A stretch of 64,000 nucleotides of DNA, from assembly GCA_965219405.1 (NCBI GenBank), contig OZ244736.1, positions 496,001 through 560,000 of the forward strand. Direction: 5' to 3'. Below the pieces are notes generated by a model. The model had not been told where the DNA came from, did no database searches, and was given only the letters and a program-made list of their open reading frames with translations. Positions 50,223 to 59,089 of this stretch are shown one piece after another. Source of the stretch: VXMO01 sp965219405 (lineage in GTDB: Bacteria > Chloroflexota > Dehalococcoidia > UBA6926). Both the position numbers and the translations under genes were made by a program. Every line of letters starts with the position of its first letter. Positions within the stretch are counted from its first letter, which is position 1.

Positions 50223-51113
50223 CTAGTTGCGAACTCCTGTAAGCTTGGCGAGCTTCGCCGTGTTGAACAGGGCAAGGCTCACGTACCACTTCACGCGCGT
50301 CCGTCGTGCATCCTTCGTCTCCAGGTTGCCGACGCGTTCCACCTGCAACCCCCCTGGGGATGTAAGCCCGGCGAGACTGCCCTCACCGGCTTGATAGGCG
50401 AAAACCGTGGAGCAGTCCGTGCCGGTTCCCACCGTCTGCGCATCGGAGATCCAATCATTCACGCCCACTGGGATGCCGTCGTAGTACTGCACCATCTGGC
50501 CGAGCTCATCACGGTCGGACACCACGATTCCGGAACCGGAAGCGCGGGCGAGCGAGTTGAGCTTGCGACGTGAGCGGCGGCTCATCAGGATCATGTCCGG
50601 CTTCCCGCCTTTGACCGTGTCGATGAGCTCATCGAGCTTGTCCAGAGTCAGCGTGCCGCCGTTCTGACCCATCGCGAGGGCCTGATCGCCCGTCGCCAGG
50701 ACATCGAGGCCATCGAAAGAATCGTCATCTGTGTCCGTGTTCCCATTGATGAACGTGTCCTCGAACTTGTGCTGGATGGCCCGGGCTTTCAACTGGACGA
50801 CGGCCGCTTCAAGGTCCTGGATGTTGGACCGCGTCGTGGCAAGGTAATTGTCCACGTCCGCATCACCGCCCAGGATGGAGAGCGTCGCCGTCAACTGGGT
50901 GAACGTCGGCGTACTCTCCGCCCACGAATCGCCAACGCTGTAGAAACTGACCGTCGGCGCGGCCTTTTCTCTGTTGTACGTGAGACCGTTTCCGACAATC
51001 TCGATGAAGGGCAGTGATTGGAGAACAGGGCTGTCCTTGATCACGGTTTCTATCACGCCCTGCAAAAGGACGTCGTTGGAGAGCTTGGCTGCTTCCGTCA
51101 ATGTGAGTGCCAT
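50223..51113 (-). CDS. Phage major capsid-like protein (HK97-fold type)
   Basis: 296 residues from the ATG ending at 51113 with AGGGAGGTGAC upstream. The order fits tailed-phage major capsid proteins: N-arm helix (MALTLTEAAKLSNDVLLQGVIETVIKDSPVL), E-loop-like beta hairpin (SFYSVGDSWAES), spine-helix segment (IQDLEAAVVQLKARAIQHKFEDTFINGNTD) and A-domain region (KPDMILMSRRSRRKLNSLARASGS...GIPVGVNDWIS...STVFAYQAGEGSLAGL). No prohead protease, scaffold or delta-domain precursor is visible. No terminase or portal lies upstream; instead the divergent TPR operon starts there. Encapsulin or GTA-type use cannot be ruled out. Confidence 0.75.
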   Translation of the reverse strand: MALTLTEAAKLSNDVLLQGVIETVIKDSPVLQSLPFIEIVGNGLTYNREKAAPTVSFYSVGDSWAESTPTFTQLTATLSILGGDADVDNYLATTRSNIQDLEAAVVQLKARAIQHKFEDTFINGNTDTDDDSFDGLDVLATGDQALAMGQNGGTLTLDKLDELIDTVKGGKPDMILMSRRSRRKLNSLARASGSGIVVSDRDELGQMVQYYDGIPVGVNDWISDAQTVGTGTDCSTVFAYQAGEGSLAGLTSPGGLQVERVGNLETKDARRTRVKWYVSLALFNTAKLAKLTGVRN

Positions 51114-51163
51114 TCGTGTCACCTCCCTGGGTGCGCTGTCCGGGCCGTATTCAATGGACGAAA

Positions 51164-51185
51164 GATAAGAACATACATACTTATC
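51164..51185. promoter_or_regulatory. Operator-like palindrome between capsid and TPR operons
   Basis: GATAAG (51164-51169) and CTTATC (51180-51185) form a perfect inverted repeat with a ten-base spacer that is itself AT-rich. It lies in the 170-base divergent intergenic space, 50 bases from the capsid start and about 100 from the TPR start, so one regulator could control both sides. Confidence 0.5.
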
Positions 51186-51283
51186 CTGCAACTCCATGTG
51201 GCACATGAATGTGCTCTCTCCCGCGCTCTGTTATGTTCTGTCGTGTTGCCGTCATCACATATGGGGAGTACCATTTTTCCTAT

Positions 51284-52627
51284 ATGCAGGACTTAATGCC
51301 GGTAATAGGTGTGCTTGCCGGGGCGTTGCTTATCGCCGTCGCGGTGCTGGAATGGCGCATGAAATTCTTTAGCAACCTCTTCCGCGGGATGTCTGAGCCC
51401 GGCGGGAATGAAACGTCGCCGAACGCAGCTGTATCTGAAGCTGCCGATTCCGAGGAAGTTCATGCGGAGGTGGAGCAGGACTTCTGGCGTAGCTTTGAGC
51501 GGCAGATTGCCTCTGCCGAGCGGCGCGGGGACAGCGAGGAGGCTGCGCGCCTCCGCCGAATGTATGAATCACATGAAGAGGCATGGCGCGCCCAGCGAGC
51601 GCTGAGGAGCCGGGCGCCTTCTTCGCGGGATGCTGCCTCGCCACATGCATTGCAAGCGCATCTGCGAGCAGAAGTGCGTTTGTTGCTCGAGCGTTCTGAA
51701 GTTCTCGAATCTTTCTCGGCGCAGGACTGGGTGTTCCGTGGCAACGCCTACCTCGCTATTGGCGAGGATGAGCGAGCGGCGGCCGCGTACAGGCAGGCGC
51801 TTCGGGAACTGCCGGAAGACCCCCAGATTCGCTTGCTGTACGCCGTCTCGTTGCAGCGGGACGGTGAATTGCGCGAAGCCCTTCAGATCTATGACGCGCT
51901 GGCGTCCGCGAGCGGGGAGAGCGATCCGGCGATCCTGGCCGGCCGTGGCAATGTCCTTGCTGATATGGACAGATTTGAGGATGCCATTCGGGATTTCGAT
52001 TCCGTGTTGCACATCAACGGACAGGACGGCGACACAATCTATGACCGGGCTCGAGCCTTATCTGATTCCGGCCGTCTTGATGATGCCATCGTCGGTTTTG
52101 AGAACGCGCGAACATACCTGTCCGACAACTCCGATCTGCACAACGATCTCGGAAACGCGCTTGCCCTCGTGGGTCGCAATGACGAGGCCCTGCAGTCCTA
52201 TGATCGGGCCATCAACCTTCGCCCTGCCTTTGCCCGCGCGCACTACAACCGTGGCGTCACCTACTCCCGCATGGGGCAGTTTGAAGCGGCGGCAGACGCA
52301 TTCGAGCGTTGCCTGCGCCTGCGTTTAGACATCCCGGAAGCACACTACGGTCGGGGTGTCGCCCTTGCGCGACTGGAGCAGTTTCGAGATGCCGTTGCCG
52401 CATTTGACCGCGCCGCCGTCCTGCGCCCCGGCTTTGCGGACGCGCTCTTCCACAAGGCCAGGGCACAAAGCCGACTCGGCCAGACGACAGAGGCGTTTGA
52501 AGCTCTGCGGCAGGCGGTGACCGCCTCTCCCACTTTGCGTGAACAGGCCAAGACGGAAACGGACTTTGGCGCGTTGTACTCAGACCCGGACATCGCGTCA
52601 CGGTTTGAGCAACTGATTGCATCGTGA
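51284..52627 (+). CDS. Membrane-anchored TPR protein
   Basis: 447 residues. N-terminal helix PVIGVLAGALLIAVAVLEW anchors it in the membrane, followed by a charged stretch and about eight TPR-type repeats (e.g. GNAYLAIGEDERAAAAYRQALRELPEDPQ, NRGVTYSRMGQFEAAADAFERCLRL). TPR arrays are protein-docking scaffolds. Start ATG 51284 or 51296; the latter has AGGAC in front. It overlaps the next gene by four bases (GTGA). Confidence 0.8.
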   Translation: MQDLMPVIGVLAGALLIAVAVLEWRMKFFSNLFRGMSEPGGNETSPNAAVSEAADSEEVHAEVEQDFWRSFERQIASAERRGDSEEAARLRRMYESHEEAWRAQRALRSRAPSSRDAASPHALQAHLRAEVRLLLERSEVLESFSAQDWVFRGNAYLAIGEDERAAAAYRQALRELPEDPQIRLLYAVSLQRDGELREALQIYDALASASGESDPAILAGRGNVLADMDRFEDAIRDFDSVLHINGQDGDTIYDRARALSDSGRLDDAIVGFENARTYLSDNSDLHNDLGNALALVGRNDEALQSYDRAINLRPAFARAHYNRGVTYSRMGQFEAAADAFERCLRLRLDIPEAHYGRGVALARLEQFRDAVAAFDRAAVLRPGFADALFHKARAQSRLGQTTEAFEALRQAVTASPTLREQAKTETDFGALYSDPDIASRFEQLIAS

Positions 52628-53271
52628 AGACGCTTGCCAGCAGCATCGTTGTGGTGCTCATCTCGACGATTCTTGGCATCCTGCACCTGATCGGCCTGAT
52701 CACAATCCCCTTTTCCGACATTGGCAGCGGCATCGTTACGGGCTTTATCCCGATAGCCATCACGATTGTCGCGTTCACAGCCCTGGTCATTCTGGTGCTC
52801 ACTCTCCGCAACCAGGCGGAACTGCGAAACAGGGAGCTTGAATACCAGGAGACTGCCGCCGAGGTTGACGCCGTGCGCCGGCAAGGGGAACTGGTCAACG
52901 CCATCCGCCTGCGTCTTTCTGCGGACACGGGAGATAGTGAAGAGGAACGTCAGGAACTGGCCGCAGAGTTGGTGACGGCTGCGGAGCGCTACCACACCGT
53001 CCTCCGCGGATTCATCCGCGCCCGCCCGGAGATCGCGCGCATTGAGCGGGACGCCATTGCGTCCTACCTGGCCGAGGCGGAAGCCGAGTTGCGGCGCCTC
53101 CGCGCGGATGGCTCCGCTGCATTCGAGGACGTCCCGATTGTTTCTCCGTTTGCCGTCCCGGACTCTCCATCCCAAGGGGCGGGATCCTTTGATGGTGATG
53201 CAGCGCCCCCTGGCAACTCCATTGGTGATGTCCTATCGGAGGGCGCAGACAACGGGAGGCGCCGCGCGTGA
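52624..53271 (+). CDS. Membrane protein with coiled-coil cytoplasmic domain
   Basis: 215 residues; GTG start inside the TPR gene's stop. Two hydrophobic segments (about 5-25 and 37-60) are followed by a long charged helix (LRNQAELRNRELEYQETAAEVDAVRRQGELVNAIRLRLS...EERQELAAELVTAAERYHTVL) likely forming a coiled coil, then a Pro/Gly/Asp-rich tail. Probably the membrane partner of the flanking TPR proteins. No family recognised. Confidence 0.7.
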   Translation: MKTLASSIVVVLISTILGILHLIGLITIPFSDIGSGIVTGFIPIAITIVAFTALVILVLTLRNQAELRNRELEYQETAAEVDAVRRQGELVNAIRLRLSADTGDSEEERQELAAELVTAAERYHTVLRGFIRARPEIARIERDAIASYLAEAEAELRRLRADGSAAFEDVPIVSPFAVPDSPSQGAGSFDGDAAPPGNSIGDVLSEGADNGRRRA

Positions 53272-55043
53272 GCCTGCCGCCCCTCCTCGATCTCCGGGGC
53301 ACTGCCATCGAACTCCTTGACATGCCTCCGGACTGGCCGCGCGGCGATGACTGGATCGATGCTGACATCCTCGCCTCCCGCCTACCTGACGCCGCCGAAC
53401 AGATCAGCATCCTCCTGTACCATCTCCTCGAACAGGCTTCCGATGACAAGAACACCTCAGACTGGCTCCTTGAGGGACGCGCGTGGGCAAGCACCGGCGA
53501 TTGGCTTCGTGCCCTCGTTGCCTATGAATACGCGCTTGATGGCGCAACCGACAAGCAGGCCCCGGATATCTGGTATCTGCGCGGCCTGGCACTTATGCGA
53601 CAGTGGCAGTTCGATGCTGCCGTTGAATCGTTCGATTTCGCCCGACGCAATCGCAAGATCATCGGCAAAGTGTTCTACGCAAGCGGCGTGTCCCTCTTGG
53701 CGCTGGCCAGACCGCAGGATGCCCTCCGCGCATTCGATAGGGTCATCGCCGTTGACTCAGACAACGTGGACGCCCTCACAGGCCGCGCGGCGGCGCTGGC
53801 GGAACTGAGCCGATTTGACGAGACCCTGCAGGCCTTGGAGGGTGTTCTGCGGCTTGGCGCTGCCCATCCCGCTCGCGTCCTCAACAACCGCGGCAACGCC
53901 CTCGTCCGGCTACGGCGCATGGAGCCTGCCTTCGCCAGCTATCGACGTGCGATTGAAATCGACCCGAACCTGATTGAGCCCAAGGTCAACTCCGGCAACG
54001 TCTTCATGCTGGCCGGCCAACCGCAGCAAGCGCTGACCTCGTTCCAGGAGGCGCTGCACGATCATGAATCCCTGCCGGAGTTGCACGCGAATGTTGCCGC
54101 CGCCCTGACGGAGCTGGAACGGTACGATGACGCGATTGCGGCATGTGACCGCGCCATCGCCCTCGAGCCCGGTCACGCTCGCGCCCTGTCTACCAAGGGC
54201 CGAGCCCTGCTGGCCGTCGGCAGGGCTGAGGACGCCCTCGTCGCGCTGCAGGACGCGCTTCTCAGACGACCTGATTACATCGAAGCGCTCGTCTATCGCG
54301 GCCTCGTCCTCAATCAGCTCGATCGGCTCGATGACGCACTCGGCACGTTCAACCTCGTGCTCCAATTGGCGGAACGACACCCGGACGCCCACCACGGACG
54401 CGGCATCGTCCTCTACCGCAAGGATTTGCTGGGCGACGCGCTGAGCGAGTTTGAGCGCGCCGTGGCTATTGAGCCTCGCCACGCAGACGCGGAGAACAGC
54501 CGCGGCAACGCCTACATGGAGTTGCAGGACTACGCCGCAGCGCTGGAGTCATACAACCGCGTCCTCACGTTGCGTCCCGATGACCCGGACGCGCTGAACA
54601 ACCGCGGCAACGCGCTCGCGCAGATGCGCCGCACCATGGAGGCCATCGATTCATTTGATACCGCGCTCCGCGTTGACCCGAATCACGCTGATGCCCTTTA
54701 CAACAGGGGCGTTGCCTTCGCCGACGTGGGGATGCTCACGCAGGCGCTGGACTCCCTGAATGCGTCAGTGCAGGCGCGTCCCGACGATGCCGCGGAGGCC
54801 CTGTTCTGGTACGCGCGCGTGCTGGGGCGGCAGGGACGGGCGGAACTGGCACTGAACGCCCTGCGCGCTGCCGTCGCCTCCAACGAGGAGGTCAGGAGCT
54901 GGATCTGGGGTCAGGACGATTTCAACTTACTTGAAGACGATCCCCTCTGGGGCCGCCACTACCAGGCCCTGCTCAGACGCCGCGACACGCGGAGCGGCAC
55001 CAATATGCAGGTAGGGCAAGAAAGTGAGGATGGGAGCGATTGA
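53268..55043 (+). CDS. Large soluble TPR protein
   Basis: 591 residues with at least twelve TPR units in a continuous array from about residue 100 to 560 (for example NRGNALVRLRRMEPAFASYRRAIEIDPNLIEP, NRGNALAQMRRTMEAIDSFDTALRVDPNHADALYNRGVAFADVG). No membrane helix. GTG start overlaps the preceding stop by four bases, so all three genes form one coupled operon. It ends 49 bases before the nuclease-methylase gene. Confidence 0.85.
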   Translation: MSLPPLLDLRGTAIELLDMPPDWPRGDDWIDADILASRLPDAAEQISILLYHLLEQASDDKNTSDWLLEGRAWASTGDWLRALVAYEYALDGATDKQAPDIWYLRGLALMRQWQFDAAVESFDFARRNRKIIGKVFYASGVSLLALARPQDALRAFDRVIAVDSDNVDALTGRAAALAELSRFDETLQALEGVLRLGAAHPARVLNNRGNALVRLRRMEPAFASYRRAIEIDPNLIEPKVNSGNVFMLAGQPQQALTSFQEALHDHESLPELHANVAAALTELERYDDAIAACDRAIALEPGHARALSTKGRALLAVGRAEDALVALQDALLRRPDYIEALVYRGLVLNQLDRLDDALGTFNLVLQLAERHPDAHHGRGIVLYRKDLLGDALSEFERAVAIEPRHADAENSRGNAYMELQDYAAALESYNRVLTLRPDDPDALNNRGNALAQMRRTMEAIDSFDTALRVDPNHADALYNRGVAFADVGMLTQALDSLNASVQARPDDAAEALFWYARVLGRQGRAELALNALRAAVASNEEVRSWIWGQDDFNLLEDDPLWGRHYQALLRRRDTRSGTNMQVGQESEDGSD

Positions 55044-55092
55044 TGACGAATTCCGCCTAACTGTTCTAGAATCCGTCCAGAGGAGCGCTTCA

Positions 55093-56982
55093 ATGACTCA
55101 AGAATCTGACCCTTCTCAAATGTCTGAGGAACTCGGCGAGAGCGTCCCATCTATCCCAGCAGGCAAGATAAGGTGCTTCGTTACAGGCAAGCTGCGGAAG
55201 GATACGCCCGAAGAGAACGTGCGCCAGCGTTGGGCAAGAAGCCTTGTGGAAGAGTACGGCTACGATGTTTCCAACTTGGACATCGAATTCCCGGTAAAAA
55301 TGGGCAGAAATCGAAAAAGTGCCGACATTGTGGTCTTTAGGCCAAGTCTACCGAGACGGCAAGATACTGTCGCCATCATTGTAGAGGCGAAACGTGAGGA
55401 CGTATCTCCAAGAGACAAGGCGGATGGCATCGACCAACTCAAGAGCTATATGAGCGCATGTTCATCCAGTAGATTCGGCCTTTGGGTTGGTTCTGAGAAG
55501 CTAGCCTTCGAAAAACTTGCCGCGGGCGAGATAAACGATGCGATTGACATTCCTCGATCTGGCGAAAATCAGCCTCAACCTCCGAAATTCCACGAGCTAG
55601 CACCCGCCACTGACCTCAGAGCTGCCTTTCGGCGCTGCCACAACTACATATACGTCAATCAAGGCATACAGAGAGCCGAGGCATTTCACGAGCTCCAAAA
55701 GCTGATATTCTGCAAAGTGCTAGACGAAAAGGAGGCTATAGACGATTTACGCTTCTTCGTCCATAGTGAGGAACGCAAATCTATATCGGGGCAAACGAGG
55801 CTACTTGAGGAACGTATCACCCCCTTATTCGAGGAAGTTAAGGATCGGTACCCATATATTTTTGAGCCAGACGAGGGTATCAAGCTGAATCTACGCGTCC
55901 TCGCTTATATTGTATCTGAATTGCAGCGATACTCGTTGCTCAACACCCAGACTGATGTAAAGGGACAAGCCTACGAAGAACTAGTTGGTGCCAACCTGCG
56001 AGGTGACCGCGGCGAATTCTTCACACCACGGAACGTGTGTGATATGGCCGTGCAAATGATCCTTTCCCTTCTTCCAGATCAGAGACTTGCCTCACTGAAG
56101 GTCTTAGACTGCTGTTGCGGGACCGGCGGGTTCCTTGTCTCCGTCATAAACGCAATGAGGGAGAAGATTGCTGGATTCGAGAAGTCGAAAGGCGGCTCCA
56201 ACGACGAGATCCGCAACAGGATAAATGTGCGAGTTAAAGAACTAGCGGAGCGCAACTTATTCGGGATGGATATTAACCCCTTTCTCGTGCGCACTACACA
56301 AATGAACTTAGTAATGCATGGTGACGGCTCAGCAAATGTTTTTCAGGGTGACTCACTTGCTGCCTCAGGAGAATGGGAGGACGAATCGGCGAGGCAAAAG
56401 GTGCGGGAAGGCATGTTCGACATCGTGATTACTAATCCACCCTTTGGCGGACAGGCACAAATTGATGACCCCCACATTCTATCACGATACGAACTGCCGG
56501 GGTTGGAATCGAAGGATCCGCGTAATTTGATGCCGTCGGAGCAATTGTTCGTCGAAGGTGCTTTAAGGTATGTCAGGCCGGGTGGGTACTTAGCAATTGT
56601 TCTTCCTAGGAGCATTCTAAATAACCCGGGGCTACAATTCATAAGGAGATGGCTTCTCCAGAACACACGAATCTTAGCATCCGTCGACTTACCTAAGGAG
56701 ACATTCGCAGAGGGTGGCGGCGTCCCAAACCCAAGTGTCCTAATCGCACAACGCCTTACTCAAGGAGAAACTAAACTGAAGCGGACCGGTGCACTAGACG
56801 AGTACAGTATTTTTATGGGTATGCCAAAGACAGTTGGAAGAGACAAAAGAGGCAATGCGATCTACCGCAGGACATCAGAGGGTTTGGTTATCCTTGATGG
56901 GAGCAACAGACCTATTGAGGACGACGAACTTCCGGCAATAGTTGAAGCCTTTAGGGCTTGGCAAGAAGGACTCTTGAATTGA
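55093..56982 (+). CDS. Fused PD-(D/E)XK nuclease and N6-adenine methylase (BcgI-like RM subunit)
   Basis: 629 residues from the ATG at 55093 (GAGGAGCG upstream). Residues ~30-130 form an HsdR-N-terminal/PD-(D/E)XK-like domain with D78 and E98-x-K100. The methylase part has motif I (VLDCCCGTGGF, about 337-347) and NPPF at 448-451, the amino-MTase catalytic motif. No helicase/translocase domain. The layout matches type IIB/IIG RM subunits such as BcgI. Clearly AT-richer than surrounding genes, with different codon use. Its stop overlaps the specificity gene. Confidence 0.85.
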   Translation: MTQESDPSQMSEELGESVPSIPAGKIRCFVTGKLRKDTPEENVRQRWARSLVEEYGYDVSNLDIEFPVKMGRNRKSADIVVFRPSLPRRQDTVAIIVEAKREDVSPRDKADGIDQLKSYMSACSSSRFGLWVGSEKLAFEKLAAGEINDAIDIPRSGENQPQPPKFHELAPATDLRAAFRRCHNYIYVNQGIQRAEAFHELQKLIFCKVLDEKEAIDDLRFFVHSEERKSISGQTRLLEERITPLFEEVKDRYPYIFEPDEGIKLNLRVLAYIVSELQRYSLLNTQTDVKGQAYEELVGANLRGDRGEFFTPRNVCDMAVQMILSLLPDQRLASLKVLDCCCGTGGFLVSVINAMREKIAGFEKSKGGSNDEIRNRINVRVKELAERNLFGMDINPFLVRTTQMNLVMHGDGSANVFQGDSLAASGEWEDESARQKVREGMFDIVITNPPFGGQAQIDDPHILSRYELPGLESKDPRNLMPSEQLFVEGALRYVRPGGYLAIVLPRSILNNPGLQFIRRWLLQNTRILASVDLPKETFAEGGGVPNPSVLIAQRLTQGETKLKRTGALDEYSIFMGMPKTVGRDKRGNAIYRRTSEGLVILDGSNRPIEDDELPAIVEAFRAWQEGLLN

Positions 56983-57716
56983 CAGGACTAAACACTGGAC
57001 GCTCTAATGCCGCGGGTCCAGTCGAAGCCTACTCACTTCCATCAAATGCAGTCTTGGGCTCACGCGAAACCCGCCTAGATGCAGCGCACTACAACCCCGA
57101 GTATTTTGCAGCTATAGAATTGATCGGCGATTCCGGGATGAGTGTCAAACGTTTGGATGATATAGTTTCTCGCGTGTACTTACCCAATAGATTCAAGCGC
57201 ATTTATGTAAGTAAAGATGATGGCCTCCCGTTCCTGCAAGGAAGCCATATCGTGCACTTCCAGCCTACCGATGTGAAATACCTTTCCCCCAGGTCTCTGC
57301 CGGACATTAATTCAATTGTTATCAACGCCGGCTGGCTGCTAGTTACAAGATCAGGAACTGTGGGGCGTGTTACTTTGTGTCCAACCGAGTGGGATGGTTG
57401 GGCGGCGTCGGAGCACATTATTCGTGTAATACCGGATGATGCAAAGTGCCCTTCTGGCTACCTGTGCGCCTTTCTTGGGTCGCCTTTGGGCCAGATTCGA
57501 TTGGGAGCGAGCGTGCACGGTGCTGTTGTGGATGAGTTGACCGATGATCAGGTTAGGGACGTGCTAGTGCCGCTCCCAGATTCGCCCGAAGATTGGCAAG
57601 TGGTGCGGTCAATAGACGAAAAAATGAAACGTGCGATAGAAGTAAAGTCAAATGCGGTCGAAGCTGCAGTAGCAAGCTCAACAGAATTTGCAGATAGATT
57701 CGGAATTGAGGGCTAG
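56979..57716 (+). CDS. Specificity subunit with a single target-recognition domain
   Basis: 245 residues starting at a TTG that overlaps the methylase stop (TTGA), with AAGGA upstream. The LPNRFKRIYVSKDDGLPFLQGSHI... VINAGWLLVTRSGTVGRV... WDGWAASEHIIRVIPDDAKCPSGYLCAFLGSPLGQIRL pattern is the HsdS-type TRD (restriction subunit S); the C-terminal helix (SIDEKMKRAIEVKSNAVEAAVASS) is the spacer helix. Only one TRD is present, so a dimer would recognise a symmetric bipartite site. Confidence 0.82.
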   Translation: MTGLNTGRSNAAGPVEAYSLPSNAVLGSRETRLDAAHYNPEYFAAIELIGDSGMSVKRLDDIVSRVYLPNRFKRIYVSKDDGLPFLQGSHIVHFQPTDVKYLSPRSLPDINSIVINAGWLLVTRSGTVGRVTLCPTEWDGWAASEHIIRVIPDDAKCPSGYLCAFLGSPLGQIRLGASVHGAVVDELTDDQVRDVLVPLPDSPEDWQVVRSIDEKMKRAIEVKSNAVEAAVASSTEFADRFGIEG

Positions 57717-57815
57717 TATTCCCATTGCTTTAGAGTCGACTACGCTATCTCAATGTGGTTTGCCTAATGAATCGAGCATGAACTAGAGCTCAGCCTCGCA
57801 TCCTCCCCTCATCAA

Positions 57816-57968
57816 TCACCCCCCGCCCCGCCCGCGTTCCAGCGCAACACTAAGCGCGATACCGATGGCTGTGCCCAATACAATCCCCACCCACAGCGGC
57901 CCCACCGTCAGGCCGATGAACAACCCAACGCTCACTCCAATTACGATGGCGACAACGGTCAGTGTCAC
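57816..57968 (-). CDS. Small membrane protein (50 residues)
   Basis: GTG start with GAGG eight bases upstream; MTLTVVAIVIGVSVGLFIGLTVGPLWVGIVLGTAIGIALSVALERGRGGG. Two hydrophobic segments with regular glycines (glycine-zipper style). It lies on the left-hand side of the crotonase gene, same strand. The remaining bases of the 57717-58028 gap hold no other feature. Confidence 0.5.
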   Translation of the reverse strand: MTLTVVAIVIGVSVGLFIGLTVGPLWVGIVLGTAIGIALSVALERGRGGG

Positions 57969-58028
57969 GCCGGCGACCTCAGAAGCCTCTACCGGCGTGC
58001 ACGGCAGTACGTGGAGAGGAGAAGAACC

Positions 58029-58940
58029 CTATCCCCCACTCTCCCGCGCGGCTGCCTCTTCCTCCGCTGTTCGGCCGTGGTAGCGGGCGTCGCGTTCGTT
58101 GCGGAACGCCTCCCAGCCCCGGTCTTGCAATACCTGCAGCCGCTCTCGCGTCTCATCGTCCTGCTGCGATGATGCCCACAGATCCGCGAAGGCTTCGTCA
58201 TCTCGATAATTCAATGCGGTGCGGAAACCGCCAACCTCATACGAGCGGTTGATGAGCATCTTGTTCATGCGCACTGTCGCCGCAGGCAGCGCCGCGAGGC
58301 GCCGCGCGATGTCCATCGCGACGTCCATCACCTTGTCTGCGGGCGCGACGCGATTCACCAGACCCATCGCCAGCGCCTCCTGCGCGTCGACCATATCGCC
58401 CAGCAGCAGGATCTCCTTCGCGCGCTTGAGCGTCACCACGTACGGCGTCATCAACACCGGCGGGCCGTAGCCGTGCCGAATCTGGATCTCGCCCACCTTC
58501 GCGTCCTCCGCCAGCACCGTGAAATCGCACACGCCGGCCAGCTCGAATGCCAACCCGATTGCGTAGCCATGCACCGCCGCGATGACCGGCTTGCCCAGCT
58601 CCCACACCGCGATGTGCGCCGCCCCGGGCGTCGCGCGCTCCAACGAATCATCGTTGGCCAGGATGCGACGGGACGACTCCGTGATATCGCCGCCGGCGGA
58701 GAAAGCGCGGCCCGCGCCACGAATGATCACTGCGCGCACGGCATCGTCTGCATCCGCCTTCGCGAGGGCCTCTTTCAGAGCCTCCGTCAACGCGCCGTTG
58801 ATGGCATTCAGCACGCCGGGCCGATGCAGTGTCACGATGGCAATGCTGCCATCCTCCGCCGTCTCATACAGGACGGGCTGACCGCCGCTCTCATCATCAA
58901 CAGGCTCCGGCGGCCCGCTGGGCCGATTCTCTTGCGTCAT
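58029..58940 (-). CDS. Enoyl-CoA hydratase/isomerase (crotonase) family protein
   Basis: 303 residues. AIVTLHRPGVLNAINGALTEALKEAL, oxyanion motif RGAGRAFSAGGDI, and GKPVIAAVHGYAIGLAFELAGVCDFTVLAEDAKVGEIQIRHG, which holds the second active-site region. Acts on an acyl-CoA thioester; hydratase versus isomerase is not decidable by eye. It is host-like in composition and separates the two restriction systems. Confidence 0.92.
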   Translation of the reverse strand: MTQENRPSGPPEPVDDESGGQPVLYETAEDGSIAIVTLHRPGVLNAINGALTEALKEALAKADADDAVRAVIIRGAGRAFSAGGDITESSRRILANDDSLERATPGAAHIAVWELGKPVIAAVHGYAIGLAFELAGVCDFTVLAEDAKVGEIQIRHGYGPPVLMTPYVVTLKRAKEILLLGDMVDAQEALAMGLVNRVAPADKVMDVAMDIARRLAALPAATVRMNKMLINRSYEVGGFRTALNYRDDEAFADLWASSQQDDETRERLQVLQDRGWEAFRNERDARYHGRTAEEEAAARESGG

Positions 58941-59089
58941 TTTTCAAGGTCTCCTCTCAGTGCCGAATGGCTGCAAGGGCGATTCTAACAGGGATGGGAT
59001 TTGGGGGTACCGTTGCGTTTCAGTCTAGACTTGAATATAGGTGCCACTTACGGCCATAATCAGTAAGATACGGGAATTTGGAGGAACTT

